This document shows positions 25,755 through 34,034 of a stretch of DNA of 38,071 nt, one piece after another. A program made the translations under genes and the position numbers. This DNA comes from an uncultured Lachnospiraceae bacterium. Lineage in GTDB: Bacteria > Bacillota > Clostridia > Lachnospirales > Lachnospiraceae. Numbering within the stretch: position 1 is the first letter of the stretch; each line of letters begins with the position of its first letter. The notes beneath the pieces are model-generated. The model made no database searches, was not told where the DNA came from, and was given only the letters and a program-made list of their open reading frames with translations. The stretch is taken from positions 1 through 38,071 of the forward strand of contig CANDAG010000035.1 in the NCBI GenBank assembly GCA_947382625.1. Reading direction: 5' to 3'.

Positions 25755-27245
25755 ATGATGAGATCATTATTTGCTGGTGTGGCCGGTCTTAAAACCCACC
25801 AGACAAGAATGGATGTTATCGGTAACAACATTGCAAACGTAAACACAACAGCGTATAAATCACAGTCTATGGTATTCAGCGATCTGATGTACCAGACCAC
25901 CCAGGCGGCGTCCGGCGCCAATGAGCAGACAGGTGTGGGCGGTACCAACGCAAGGCAGATCGGTCTCGGTTCCAAAACAAGCTCCATTAAGACTGCCATA
26001 GGAACCCAGGGCGCAGCCCAGAGTACCAATGATCCCTTTGATATCATGATCAGCGGAGACGCTTTCTTTGTAGTAAGCAACGGCTCGGAGAACTTCTTTA
26101 CCAGAGACGGTTCCTTCTATATTGACGGTAAAGGAAACCTTGCCATGACCAGTACCGGCTACAATGTAATGGGCTGGCAGGTAGACCCGGCTGATCCTAC
26201 GGAACAGAATATCAAGAAGGATACCGTGAGTCCCTTAAGACTGATGACGGGGAAGAATATGACTTATCCTCCGGCAGCCACTACTAAGGCAACGGTGGAC
26301 GGCGTTGTGGATAAGTATGATACGGATGTGAGAAGCGATAGCGGCAGGATCATGAACCTGGAAATCTTTGACAACCAGGGATACAAATATACTGTCAAAT
26401 TAAGCCTCCACGCCATTGACGGAGATAAGGGACAGTTTTATGTGAAGCTTGATGATGTTCTGGATTCAAATGGAGAATCCATAGATACCACTGGCTTTAC
26501 CTTTGGGTCAGGGACGGATGCTATTAAAGCGCCTAAGGATGACGGAAACGGCAATGTGACTCAGCAGCCGGTAATGATGAAAAATCCCAATTTTGATTCC
26601 GGAAAGCCGGAAGATGCTACGACTAATCCGAGAGAAATTCCTGTTACAAACGCCATAGTCCTTCAGTATGTGGAAGGTGAGGGAACCTTCTCTTATGTAG
26701 GGCTGGAAGCCGGTGGAACTGCCGGTGGGGATACCGCAAAGCTTAATTTCGGCGGAATGCCCATATTCCCCACAGAAGGAATTGATATCGACTTCTCCGC
26801 AACCTTCAACTACAACAAGAGCGGCGTTTCCACCATCAGCGCTTTCGCAGGATTGGAAAGCGGTGAAGGAGAAGGACGTAAGGTAGGCGAGCTCAGCGGC
26901 ATTACCGTTCAGAAGGATGGTAAGATTTACGCTTCCTATGACAATGGACAGAGAAGGCTCCTTGGTCAGATCGCAGTGGCAACCTTTGCCAATCCCTCCG
27001 GTCTTGAAAAGGAAGGCGATAACCTTTATTCCGCAACCATGAACTCCGGCGATTTCGACGGGGTAGGCAAGGATATCACTCAGGATGGCGGCCGTATGGA
27101 TTCCGGGGTACTGGAAATGAGTAATGTAGACCTTTCCCAGGAGTTCACGGAGATGATCACCACCCAGAGAGGATTCCAGGCCAACAGCCGTATCATCACA
27201 GTTTCCGATACACTGTTGGAAGAGCTTACCAATCTGAAGAGATAA
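25755..27245 (+). CDS. flgE: Flagellar hook protein FlgE
   Basis: FlgE polymerises into the hook. The N-terminus MMRSLFAGVAGLKTHQTRMD and VIGNNIANVNTTAYKS are the rod/hook signature. The central domains contain the flexible D1/D2 insertion, and the C-terminus ends with VDLSQEFTEMITTQRGFQAN and SRIITVSDTLLEELTNLKR. ATG at 25755 or 25758 follows AGGAGGTCA (25739-25746); an in-frame ATG at 25731 is less likely. Length is 497 residues. The gene is followed by the longest intergenic gap in the operon. Confidence 0.96.
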   Translation: MMRSLFAGVAGLKTHQTRMDVIGNNIANVNTTAYKSQSMVFSDLMYQTTQAASGANEQTGVGGTNARQIGLGSKTSSIKTAIGTQGAAQSTNDPFDIMISGDAFFVVSNGSENFFTRDGSFYIDGKGNLAMTSTGYNVMGWQVDPADPTEQNIKKDTVSPLRLMTGKNMTYPPAATTKATVDGVVDKYDTDVRSDSGRIMNLEIFDNQGYKYTVKLSLHAIDGDKGQFYVKLDDVLDSNGESIDTTGFTFGSGTDAIKAPKDDGNGNVTQQPVMMKNPNFDSGKPEDATTNPREIPVTNAIVLQYVEGEGTFSYVGLEAGGTAGGDTAKLNFGGMPIFPTEGIDIDFSATFNYNKSGVSTISAFAGLESGEGEGRKVGELSGITVQKDGKIYASYDNGQRRLLGQIAVATFANPSGLEKEGDNLYSATMNSGDFDGVGKDITQDGGRMDSGVLEMSNVDLSQEFTEMITTQRGFQANSRIITVSDTLLEELTNLKR

Positions 27246-27300
27246 TAAATAATTTAAACAACGGGCAGTACGCTTCCTGAGCTGACCGTGTTTCACAAAA

Positions 27301-27334
27301 CAGCAGATAAAGGCTTCTGTGCCTTTATCTGCTG
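27301..27334. other. Perfect 14-bp stem between flgE and flbD
   Basis: CAGCAGATAAAGGC (27301-27314), loop TTCTGT, GCCTTTATCTGCTG (27321-27334). On the plus strand an A-rich stretch, not a T tract, follows, so it is a poor terminator in that direction. On the minus strand a short TTTTG follows. It lies in the 210-base gap between flgE and flbD, where I see no other clear signal. Confidence 0.75.
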
Positions 27335-27455
27335 AAAATATGAGGAAGCCGGATCATGAGATGCTTTCTCGGACATTGTTATTTCTAATTGGTAATTATT
27401 TATAAAAAATTTACACCGTTTTTGGTGGAAAGCACGGGAAAGAAGTGATATTATT

Positions 27456-27641
27456 ATGATTGAGGTTACGAAAATAAACGGGACAAAGGTGTTAGTCAAT
27501 CCCGATCTTATAGAGCTTGTGGAAGAGACCCCGGATACAGTCATTGCGTTTACTACGGGCAGGAAATTAATTGTAAAAGAAGGTAGACAAGAAGTGAAAA
27601 ATCTTGTAAAATCATACAGAAAGGAAATTTTTGCGGATTAA
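27456..27641 (+). CDS. flbD: FlbD family protein (SwrD-like)
   Basis: A 61-residue protein starting MIEVTKINGTKVLVNPDLIE, followed by ETPDTVIAFTTGRKLIVKE. This is the FlbD pattern (PF06289) found next to motA in Firmicutes and spirochaetes. In B. subtilis the homologue SwrD raises flagellar torque and swarming. ATG at 27456 follows a GAAAGAAGTG site. Confidence 0.92.
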   Translation: MIEVTKINGTKVLVNPDLIELVEETPDTVIAFTTGRKLIVKEGRQEVKNLVKSYRKEIFAD

Positions 27642-27662
27642 CGCAGAAAAGGGTGATAAGTT

Positions 27663-28451
27663 GTGGATTTAGCGTCGATTCTTGGTTTAGTTCTCTGTTT
27701 TGCCATGCTTGCATTTGGGTGTATCAATGCAGCGACTCTTGCCAATATAGGCAGGTACAAAGATATAGCGTCTATGATCATTACTTTCGGTGGTGCCTTT
27801 TTTGCAGTACTGGCATCCCGTTCTCTTTCTGAGTACATAGCCGGTCTTAAGAGCTTCCTTTTGATATTCAAAGCACCTGCTACAGATGTGAAGGGAATGA
27901 TCCAGCAGATCATTGATCTTTCCAACGTTGCCAGAAAGGAAGGGCTTCTTTCATTGGAGGAGGCTGCGGCTAATCTGGATGACGAATTCATGAAAAAGGG
28001 CATTTTGCTTATAGTGGACGGTACTGATCCTGAGCTGGTCCGGGGGATCATGGAGACTGAGCTGATCAGTACAGAGACCAGACACAAAAACAAGATTTCA
28101 TTCTGGGAGGATCTGGGGTCCATGGGACCTGCCTGGGGTATGATCGGTACGCTGGTAGGTCTTGTAAACATGCTTTATGAGATGGATGACCCTTCCAGTA
28201 TCGGACCATCCATGGCGGTGGCACTTATTACCACATTATATGGTTCACTGCTTGCCAACTGGATCTGTGCACCTGTGGCCGGTAAGCTGAAAGCCAATAA
28301 TGCAACAGAGATCATGACGAAAGAAATTATGATAGAAGGTCTTCTTTCTATCCAGGCAGGAGAAAATCCGAGAGTCATTGAAGAAAAGTTGAAATCATTC
28401 CTTGCTCCCGGTGAGCGGACGATGGAAGGCGGAGGTGAAGAAGATGGCTAA
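27663..28451 (+). CDS. motA: Flagellar stator protein MotA
   Basis: MotA and MotB form the ion channel that drives rotation. Four membrane helices are visible, with a large cytoplasmic loop between the second and third that carries the charged residues (VARKEGLLSLEE). The signature SMGPAWGMIGTLVGLVNML contains the conserved proline. The GTG start at 27663 follows AAAGGGTGA. Length is 262 residues. The end overlaps motB by eight bases. Confidence 0.96.
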   Translation: MDLASILGLVLCFAMLAFGCINAATLANIGRYKDIASMIITFGGAFFAVLASRSLSEYIAGLKSFLLIFKAPATDVKGMIQQIIDLSNVARKEGLLSLEEAAANLDDEFMKKGILLIVDGTDPELVRGIMETELISTETRHKNKISFWEDLGSMGPAWGMIGTLVGLVNMLYEMDDPSSIGPSMAVALITTLYGSLLANWICAPVAGKLKANNATEIMTKEIMIEGLLSIQAGENPRVIEEKLKSFLAPGERTMEGGGEEDG

Positions 28452-29250
28452 CAGAAAACCGGAAGAGCCGCCGAAAGGCTCCCCGGCATGGATGGCGACC
28501 TTTTCGGATTTGATGAATCTGCTTCTTTGCTTCTTCGTTATGCTGTTTTCCATGTCAACAGTGGATGCCCAGAAGTTTGAACAGCTGGCAGCATCCTTTA
28601 ACCAGACCTTCAGTATTTTCTCGGCAGGCGCTACGGCTATTGGCGACGGGATACTGATCGGGATGGGAGTCAGCCAGTTAAATGAACTGGATGATTATAT
28701 CAACAGCACCGGAAAGAATCCCGAGGGTGAGATGATGCCGGAGGATCTGAAGACCGCTGCAGAGATGATGGACGAAGCCAAGCTTGAGGAATCGGAGCAG
28801 ATGGCGGAGCGGATAGAAGAGGTCCTGGACGAAAAGAATCTGGGAAAGGAAATCGATATAGAATTTACTGCGCAGTATGTGCAGCTTACCCTGAACGGAG
28901 CGCTTCTCTTTGATTCGGGTAAGGTAGATATTAAGGAAGAAGCACTGCCTTTGATGAACCAGCTGGGAATTATCCTGCAGAGATTCAGCCAGGGAGTCAT
29001 TGAAATTGAGGGACATACAGACAACGTTCCCATGTCGGGGGCCAAGTACTCAAATAATGATGAGCTGAGCAGCGGGCGTGCATTGTCGGTTTTTTATTAT
29101 CTGGAACAGAATACCACTTTAGATGCCGGGCTTATCAAGCATTCGGGCAGAGGTGAATATCAGCCCATCGCAGATAACTCTACAGAAGAGGGAAGGGCCA
29201 GGAACAGAAGAGTGGAAATAAAAATATATAATTCATTAAGTTCTTATTAA
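28444..29250 (+). CDS. motB: Flagellar stator protein MotB (OmpA-like C-terminus)
   Basis: From ATG 28444 the N-terminus is followed by a membrane segment (WMATFSDLMNLLLCFFVMLF) containing the ion-binding aspartate, Asp22. After a linker, the OmpA-like peptidoglycan-binding domain at about residues 150-265 contains IEIEGHTDNVPM, LSSGRALSVFYYL and NRRVEIKI. GGAGGTGAAG just upstream supports this start; an in-frame upstream ATG at 28402 lies inside motA. Whether the motor uses protons or sodium is not certain from the sequence. Confidence 0.96.
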   Translation: MANRKPEEPPKGSPAWMATFSDLMNLLLCFFVMLFSMSTVDAQKFEQLAASFNQTFSIFSAGATAIGDGILIGMGVSQLNELDDYINSTGKNPEGEMMPEDLKTAAEMMDEAKLEESEQMAERIEEVLDEKNLGKEIDIEFTAQYVQLTLNGALLFDSGKVDIKEEALPLMNQLGIILQRFSQGVIEIEGHTDNVPMSGAKYSNNDELSSGRALSVFYYLEQNTTLDAGLIKHSGRGEYQPIADNSTEEGRARNRRVEIKIYNSLSSY

Positions 29251-29271
29251 TGAAGAAAGGTCGTATTTGCT

Positions 29272-29796
29272 ATGAAAAAGAACCTGATCTCAATTATGAT
29301 ACTGGCATTGCTTATAGTGAATATTGTATTAACGTCTATTATGATGTTCAGTGTCACCAGTACAAACCGTAAGACTGCATCTCTTGTAGGGGATATTGCT
29401 TCGGCGATCAGTCTTGATCTGCAGGGAGCCGGCAGCGGAGAGACATCTGTTCCGCTTGAAAACACAGTTACTTATACGATCGCAGATATGCAGATCGCAC
29501 TTAAGAAGAGTGTGGATGAAAACGGTGTACCTGATGAGAAGGATCACTATGCACAGATGTCAGTTGTCATCTCTATGAATAATGCTCATGAGGATTATAA
29601 GACTTACGGGGAACAGATTTCTGAGAGAGAAGATCTGATCAAGGGTAAAATCACCGAGGTGGTAGGACAGTATACCATGGAAGAAGCCAAGGCGAACCCG
29701 CAGGCAATCAGTAATGATATTCTGAGCAGTATCCAGGCTCTTTATAGTTCAGATTTTATCTTTGACGTAACACTGATCAGCCCAATTTATATGTAA
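29272..29796 (+). CDS. fliL: Flagellar basal body protein FliL
   Basis: A 174-residue single-pass membrane protein with an N-terminal anchor (LISIMILALLIVNIVLTSIM) and a FliL-type extracytoplasmic domain ending in a short segment (SIQALYSSDFIFDVTLISPI). FliL encircles the stator and supports torque. Sequence identity to well-known FliL is limited, so the call rests on topology and on its place between motB and fliM. Confidence 0.85.
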   Translation: MKKNLISIMILALLIVNIVLTSIMMFSVTSTNRKTASLVGDIASAISLDLQGAGSGETSVPLENTVTYTIADMQIALKKSVDENGVPDEKDHYAQMSVVISMNNAHEDYKTYGEQISEREDLIKGKITEVVGQYTMEEAKANPQAISNDILSSIQALYSSDFIFDVTLISPIYM

Positions 29797-29859
29797 ATGC
29801 CGTACTTTGTCAGATGTGTTGTCAAAATACTGTGGCACAAATAAAGGAGGTGCATACAC

Positions 29860-30840
29860 TTGGGCGAGGTATTATCTCAAAGTGAAATAGATAATTTGCT
29901 TGCAGCCCTAAGCGGTGGAGAGCTAGATGTAAATCAAATGCCGGGCAGTACAGAAAAACAGGCGAAGCCTTATGATTTCGAACGTCCGGTGAAATTTTCC
30001 AAAGAGCATTTAAGAACCCTTGAAATTATATATGAGCATTATGGAAGATTGATCTCTACGAATCTCCCGGTTTATCTGAGAAAAAACGTGCAGGTATCCG
30101 TATCCAGTTCCGAGGCGGTTATTTATTCAGAGTTCAGCAATGCGCTGTCAAATCCGGTAATACTTGGAATTGTGAATTTCAGCCCCTTAAATGGAAATAT
30201 TATTGTAGAATTGTCAACAAATCTTGGTTTTGCAATGATCGACAGGATGCTGGGAGGCCAGGGAGTTCCTCTGGAAAAGAACAGAGAATTTTCGGAAATA
30301 GAGATGATCATCCTGCAAAAGCTCATGGTGGTATGTATGCAGCTTATGCATGAGCCGTGGAAGAATGTAGCGGAGGTCGATCCGATCCTTGAAAGGATAG
30401 AGACCAATGCACAGTTTGCCCAGATCATTGCACCGGGTGATATGATCGCACTTATTACTCTGAATATCAAGATCGGTGATACAGAAGGTTATATGAACAT
30501 TTGTCTTCCTTTCTTTACCCTGGAGGATGTAATGGATAACCTGAATACCAAGTTCTGGTATTCGACTCTGCAGAAGCAGGATCACAGCGATTATGAGGAT
30601 CAGATAGAATCGCTGATCAAGAGGGTGGATGTACCGGTGAAGGCAGTCCTTGGAAGCAGTCAGGTATCAGTAAATGATTTCCTGAATCTGCAGGTAGGAG
30701 ATATTATACGGCTGGATTCCAAGGTGGACACGGAGATGAATATCTTTGTGGGAAATATCAGGAAGTTTACCGCACTTCCGGGCTCTGTCAAAGATAATTA
30801 TGCGGTACGGGTAACATCAGTAATCAGAGAGGGGGATTAA
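29860..30840 (+). CDS. fliM: Flagellar motor switch protein FliM
   Basis: FliM forms the C ring and binds phosphorylated CheY. The N-terminal CheY-binding peptide LSQSEIDNLLAAL is at residues 5-17. The CheC-like middle domain with FERPVKFSKEHLRTLEIIYE, MLGGQGVPLE and EPWKNV follows, with a SpoA/FliN-like domain at the C-terminus. The start is TTG at 29860 after AAGGAGGTG. Length is 326 residues. fliY begins three bases after the stop. Confidence 0.96.
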   Translation: MGEVLSQSEIDNLLAALSGGELDVNQMPGSTEKQAKPYDFERPVKFSKEHLRTLEIIYEHYGRLISTNLPVYLRKNVQVSVSSSEAVIYSEFSNALSNPVILGIVNFSPLNGNIIVELSTNLGFAMIDRMLGGQGVPLEKNREFSEIEMIILQKLMVVCMQLMHEPWKNVAEVDPILERIETNAQFAQIIAPGDMIALITLNIKIGDTEGYMNICLPFFTLEDVMDNLNTKFWYSTLQKQDHSDYEDQIESLIKRVDVPVKAVLGSSQVSVNDFLNLQVGDIIRLDSKVDTEMNIFVGNIRKFTALPGSVKDNYAVRVTSVIREGD

Positions 30841-30843
30841 GGC

Positions 30844-32100
30844 ATGGATGAAATGCTTTCGCAGGATGAAATAAGTGCGCTTCTTAATGGCATGGATTTA
30901 TCAAATAATGCTAATGCCGGAAGTGGGTCGTCTGTAGATGACAGTTTGCTTACGGCGGATGCCAAAGATGCAATCGGTGAGATTGCCAATATCAGCATGG
31001 GGTCTTCGGCAACCACATTATTTTCACTTGTAAATATGAAGGTTGATATCACAACGCCAGTGGTCACAATGGCTAATTGGGAAACAGTGGTAGCTGATTA
31101 CGAACGTCCCTGTGTTTTTATCCAGATACGTTATACGTCCGGACTCGACGGTTCAAACATCATGATATTAAAGGAACATGATGTAAAGGTGATCACGGAC
31201 CTGATGATGGGCGGAGATGGCAGCAATACGGATGGAGAGCTTGGAGAGCTTCATTTGAGTGCTATTTCCGAGGCTATGAATCAGATGATGGGAGCTGCTG
31301 CAACTTCTCTTTCCACGATGATGGGTAAGATGATCGATATCAGTCCCCCAGAGGCAAATCTGATGGATCTGAACGATGTTACAAGCGGTGGTGAGATTGA
31401 TTCATTTCTGGAAGGAAGCTTTGTAAAGATCGCATTCAGAATGCAGATCGGGGATCTGGTTGACAGTTCTATCATGCAGCTTTATCCCGTTGAGTTTGCG
31501 AACAGCCTGTACGAGACCTTTATTACGAATCAGACAGGAAGTGAACCTGCATCCGCTGCACCTGAGCCGACACCGGCACCGGCTTCTGCAGCACCCACAG
31601 CTGATATGTCTGCAGGAATGCCGGATATGAGCCAGGTAAATGCCCAGATGAACATGGGGGCACCTATGGGAATGCCGATGAATCAGATGGCTGGTATGCC
31701 CATGAATGGAATGCCTCAGATGGGGATGCCAATGATGGGAATGAACGGAGCTATGGGAATGCCGATGATGAATAATATGGGAATGCCAATGATGAACATG
31801 CAGAATATGAATATACAGCCTGCACAGTTCCAGAGCTTTAACACCGATACGGCTGCCATGGCAGGACAGGAGAATATAGGCCTGATCAGAGATGTGCCTT
31901 TAGAGGTTACTGTAGAGCTTGGCAGAACAAAGAAATCCATAGCAGAGATATTGGACTTCGCACCGGGAACGATCATAGAGCTTGACAGAATAGCCGGTGA
32001 ACCTATAGATGTACTTGTAAATGGTAAATTTGTAGCTAAAGGCGAGGTTATGGTGATGGAGGAGAGCTTTTGTATCCGTGTAACCGAAATAATTAAGTAG
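30844..32100 (+). CDS. fliY: Flagellar motor switch phosphatase FliY with methionine-rich linker
   Basis: FliY replaces FliN in many Gram-positives and dephosphorylates CheY-P. It has an N-terminal CheY-binding-like peptide LSQDEISALLNGM (5-17). A CheC-type domain has two ExxN sites, Glu46/Asn49 and Glu143/Asn146, each followed by a downstream proline; both phosphatase sites therefore look intact. A linker at about 235-330 is Pro/Ala-rich, then methionine-rich. The C-terminal SpoA domain (about 348-418) includes VPLEVTVELGRTKKSIAEIL. In this linker 27 of 68 residues (255-322) are methionine. ATG at 30844 is three bases after fliM. Confidence 0.95.
   Translation: MDEMLSQDEISALLNGMDLSNNANAGSGSSVDDSLLTADAKDAIGEIANISMGSSATTLFSLVNMKVDITTPVVTMANWETVVADYERPCVFIQIRYTSGLDGSNIMILKEHDVKVITDLMMGGDGSNTDGELGELHLSAISEAMNQMMGAAATSLSTMMGKMIDISPPEANLMDLNDVTSGGEIDSFLEGSFVKIAFRMQIGDLVDSSIMQLYPVEFANSLYETFITNQTGSEPASAAPEPTPAPASAAPTADMSAGMPDMSQVNAQMNMGAPMGMPMNQMAGMPMNGMPQMGMPMMGMNGAMGMPMMNNMGMPMMNMQNMNIQPAQFQSFNTDTAAMAGQENIGLIRDVPLEVTVELGRTKKSIAEILDFAPGTIIELDRIAGEPIDVLVNGKFVAKGEVMVMEESFCIRVTEIIK
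31606..31812 (+). repeat. Imperfect ATG-rich repeats encoding the FliY Met-rich linker
   Basis: Within fliY, short related units such as GGAATGCC(A/G)ATGATG recur, encoding Gly-Met-Pro-Met repeats. The tract could vary in length by slippage or recombination. It is AT/TG-biased compared with the rest of the gene. Confidence 0.65.
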
Positions 32101-32117
32101 AAGTAGGAGAGTAAAAA

Positions 32118-32480
32118 ATGGCAAAGAATATTTTAGTTGTGGATGATGCAGCATTCATGCGCATGATGATCAAAGACATTCTCACAAAGAATGGTTATAA
32201 TGTGGCTGGTGAAGCTGAGAACGGAGTAAAGGCATGCGAGAAGTATGCGGAATTAAGACCTGATCTGGTACTTATGGATATTACCATGCCTGAGCTTGAC
32301 GGAATTGGTGCGCTTAAAAAGATCAAGGCTGCAGATCCTAATGCAATGGTTATCATGTGTTCTGCAATGGGACAGCAGGCAATGGTTATAGAAGCGATCC
32401 AGAGCGGCGCAAAAGACTTTATCGTTAAACCGTTCCAGGCAGACCGTGTACTGGAAGCGGTTAAGAAAGTAATCGGGTAG
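32118..32480 (+). CDS. cheY: Chemotaxis response regulator CheY
   Basis: A single receiver domain of 120 residues. It has the acidic pair Asp9-Asp10 in LVVDDAAFMR, the phosphorylation site Asp54 in VLMDITMPELDG, Ser82 at the switch position and Lys104 in IVKPF. Phosphorylated CheY binds FliM and FliY to set motor direction. ATG at 32118 follows AGTAGGAGAG. It sits between fliY and fliO, a conserved Firmicutes position, and fliO begins one base after its stop. Confidence 0.97.
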   Translation: MAKNILVVDDAAFMRMMIKDILTKNGYNVAGEAENGVKACEKYAELRPDLVLMDITMPELDGIGALKKIKAADPNAMVIMCSAMGQQAMVIEAIQSGAKDFIVKPFQADRVLEAVKKVIG

Positions 32481-32481
32481 T

Positions 32482-32847
32482 ATGCTTCTTTCAGCTACAG
32501 CAAAGACGGATGGCTATCTTCAATTTATGACGGTATTGATTCTCTTTGTGTTTGTATTGGCGATTACTTATCTGGTTACTAAATGGATGGCAAATTATCA
32601 GAAGGGCAAGGCAGGTTCAGGTAATCTGGAAATTATTGAAACCTGCCGCATTGCTTCAAATAAGTATATCCAGATAGTCAGAGCGGGAGAAAAGTATCTG
32701 GTCATTGCAATAGGAAAAGATGAGGTGCATATGCTTTCAGAGCTTTCCGCCATTGAGCTTGATCTTAAAGAGGAAGAGCTGCAGAACTTAGGGTTTGCGG
32801 ATATCCTTGAAAAGGTGAAGAAAGTGAAGGGAAAAGGGAAGGAATAG
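32482..32847 (+). CDS. fliO: Flagellar biosynthesis protein FliO
   Basis: A 121-residue protein with one membrane segment at about residues 14-35 (FMTVLILFVFVLAITYLVT) and a cytoplasmic, basic-ended domain containing IETCRIASNKYIQIVRAGEK and YLVIAIGKDEVHML. This is the FliO pattern. FliO helps assemble the FliP ring of the export gate. The start is one base after cheY. The call is supported by position directly before fliP. Confidence 0.9.
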   Translation: MLLSATAKTDGYLQFMTVLILFVFVLAITYLVTKWMANYQKGKAGSGNLEIIETCRIASNKYIQIVRAGEKYLVIAIGKDEVHMLSELSAIELDLKEEELQNLGFADILEKVKKVKGKGKE

Positions 32848-32863
32848 CGGTGGAGGCAATGAT

Positions 32864-33724
32864 ATGGAAAAATTTTCGTTTATAAAAATAGTATGCCTGC
32901 TGATGATGGTAGGCATATTGTGTGTTACCCCACAATTAGAAGTGCAGGCTGCTGCTTTGGATGATTCCGGGCTGGCCGGTGAGACGGAGGAGAGAACCTA
33001 TATCAATGAACCGGGCAGCGCTCAAAGCAGGGAAGAGCTCTCGGAGTTAAATATTGCGGATAATCTGACGATCACCCGCACAGGCGGGGACGGACAGCTG
33101 CATGGGGATCTGCGCATATTGCTGACGCTTACCCTGATCGCTTTAGCGCCGACGCTGCTCATTATGCTAACCTCCTTTACCAGGATCATTATTGTGCTTC
33201 ATTTTACGAGAGCAGCCTTAAATACCCAAACGGCGCCGCCAAACCAGGTGCTGATTGGGTTAGCTTTGTTTCTGACTTATTTTATCATGCAGCCTACGCT
33301 GACACAGGTGTATGAGGAAGCTGTGGTTCCCCTTGAGGAGGGCACCATTACCCAGGAAGAATTCTTTGAGGCAGGAGTAAAGCCCTTCAGAGAGTTCATG
33401 TACAAGCAGACTCAGACCGGAGATGTAAGGATGTTTCTGGATATTTCCGGAGAAGAGTGGGATGGCACCTTAGATGGGATTCCTCTTGCAGTACTGGTTC
33501 CAAGCTTTATTGTAGGCGAGCTCAGGATGGCGTTTATCATTGGATTTGTTATTTATATTCCGTTTATAGTGATAGATATGGTGGTATCATCCACCCTTAT
33601 GAGTATGGGTATGATGATGCTCCCGCCCACTACGATCTCCATGCCCTTTAAAATACTTCTTTTTGTTTTGGCAGACGGGTGGAATCTGATCATCATGAAT
33701 ACAATAGGAACCTTTTACAGGTAG
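32864..33724 (+). CDS. fliP: Flagellar export gate protein FliP
   Basis: FliP has a cleavable signal peptide (FIKIVCLLMMVGILCV, ending near VQA) and about four membrane helices. Signature blocks are MLTSFTRIIIVLHFTRAALN and APPNQVLIGLALFLTYFIM, followed by IGFVIYIPFIVIDMVVSS and MSMGMMMLPPTTISMPFKIL. It forms the core of the FliPQR export channel. Length is 286 residues. Confidence 0.98.
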   Translation: MEKFSFIKIVCLLMMVGILCVTPQLEVQAAALDDSGLAGETEERTYINEPGSAQSREELSELNIADNLTITRTGGDGQLHGDLRILLTLTLIALAPTLLIMLTSFTRIIIVLHFTRAALNTQTAPPNQVLIGLALFLTYFIMQPTLTQVYEEAVVPLEEGTITQEEFFEAGVKPFREFMYKQTQTGDVRMFLDISGEEWDGTLDGIPLAVLVPSFIVGELRMAFIIGFVIYIPFIVIDMVVSSTLMSMGMMMLPPTTISMPFKILLFVLADGWNLIIMNTIGTFYR

Positions 33725-33758
33725 GGTTTTACAAGTAAAAAGGAAAGGATGATGGCTT

Positions 33759-34028
33759 ATGACAGTTGATGAGGTTACAGCGATTGCCAGCTCAGCGCTT
33801 TTTCTGGTGATAAAGGTGTCAGCTCCGGTGCTTTTGGTTTCTCTTGCGATCGGTTTGACCGTCAGTATTTTTCAGACAGTTACTTCCATCCAGGAACAGA
33901 CGCTTACCTTTGTACCCAAGATCCTGGCAGTGTTTCTTGCTCTGATCGTGCTGGGAAACTGGATGCTCAGCGAGATGGCCGGTTTTATGGTAAGTCTGTG
34001 GTCAGATCTTGGACGATATGTAAGGTAG
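33759..34028 (+). CDS. fliQ: Flagellar export gate protein FliQ
   Basis: An 89-residue protein with two membrane helices (APVLLVSLAIGLTVSIFQ and ILAVFLALIVLGNWML). The central loop TSIQEQTLTFVPK is diagnostic of FliQ. ATG at 33759 follows AAAGGAAAGG. fliR begins six bases after the stop. Confidence 0.96.
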   Translation: MTVDEVTAIASSALFLVIKVSAPVLLVSLAIGLTVSIFQTVTSIQEQTLTFVPKILAVFLALIVLGNWMLSEMAGFMVSLWSDLGRYVR

Positions 34029-34034
34029 CGGCCT

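Noticed and set aside
26508-27296. Long open frame antisense to flgE
   Set aside because: It overlaps flgE throughout, with low-complexity His/Leu/Ile-rich content typical of shadow frames.
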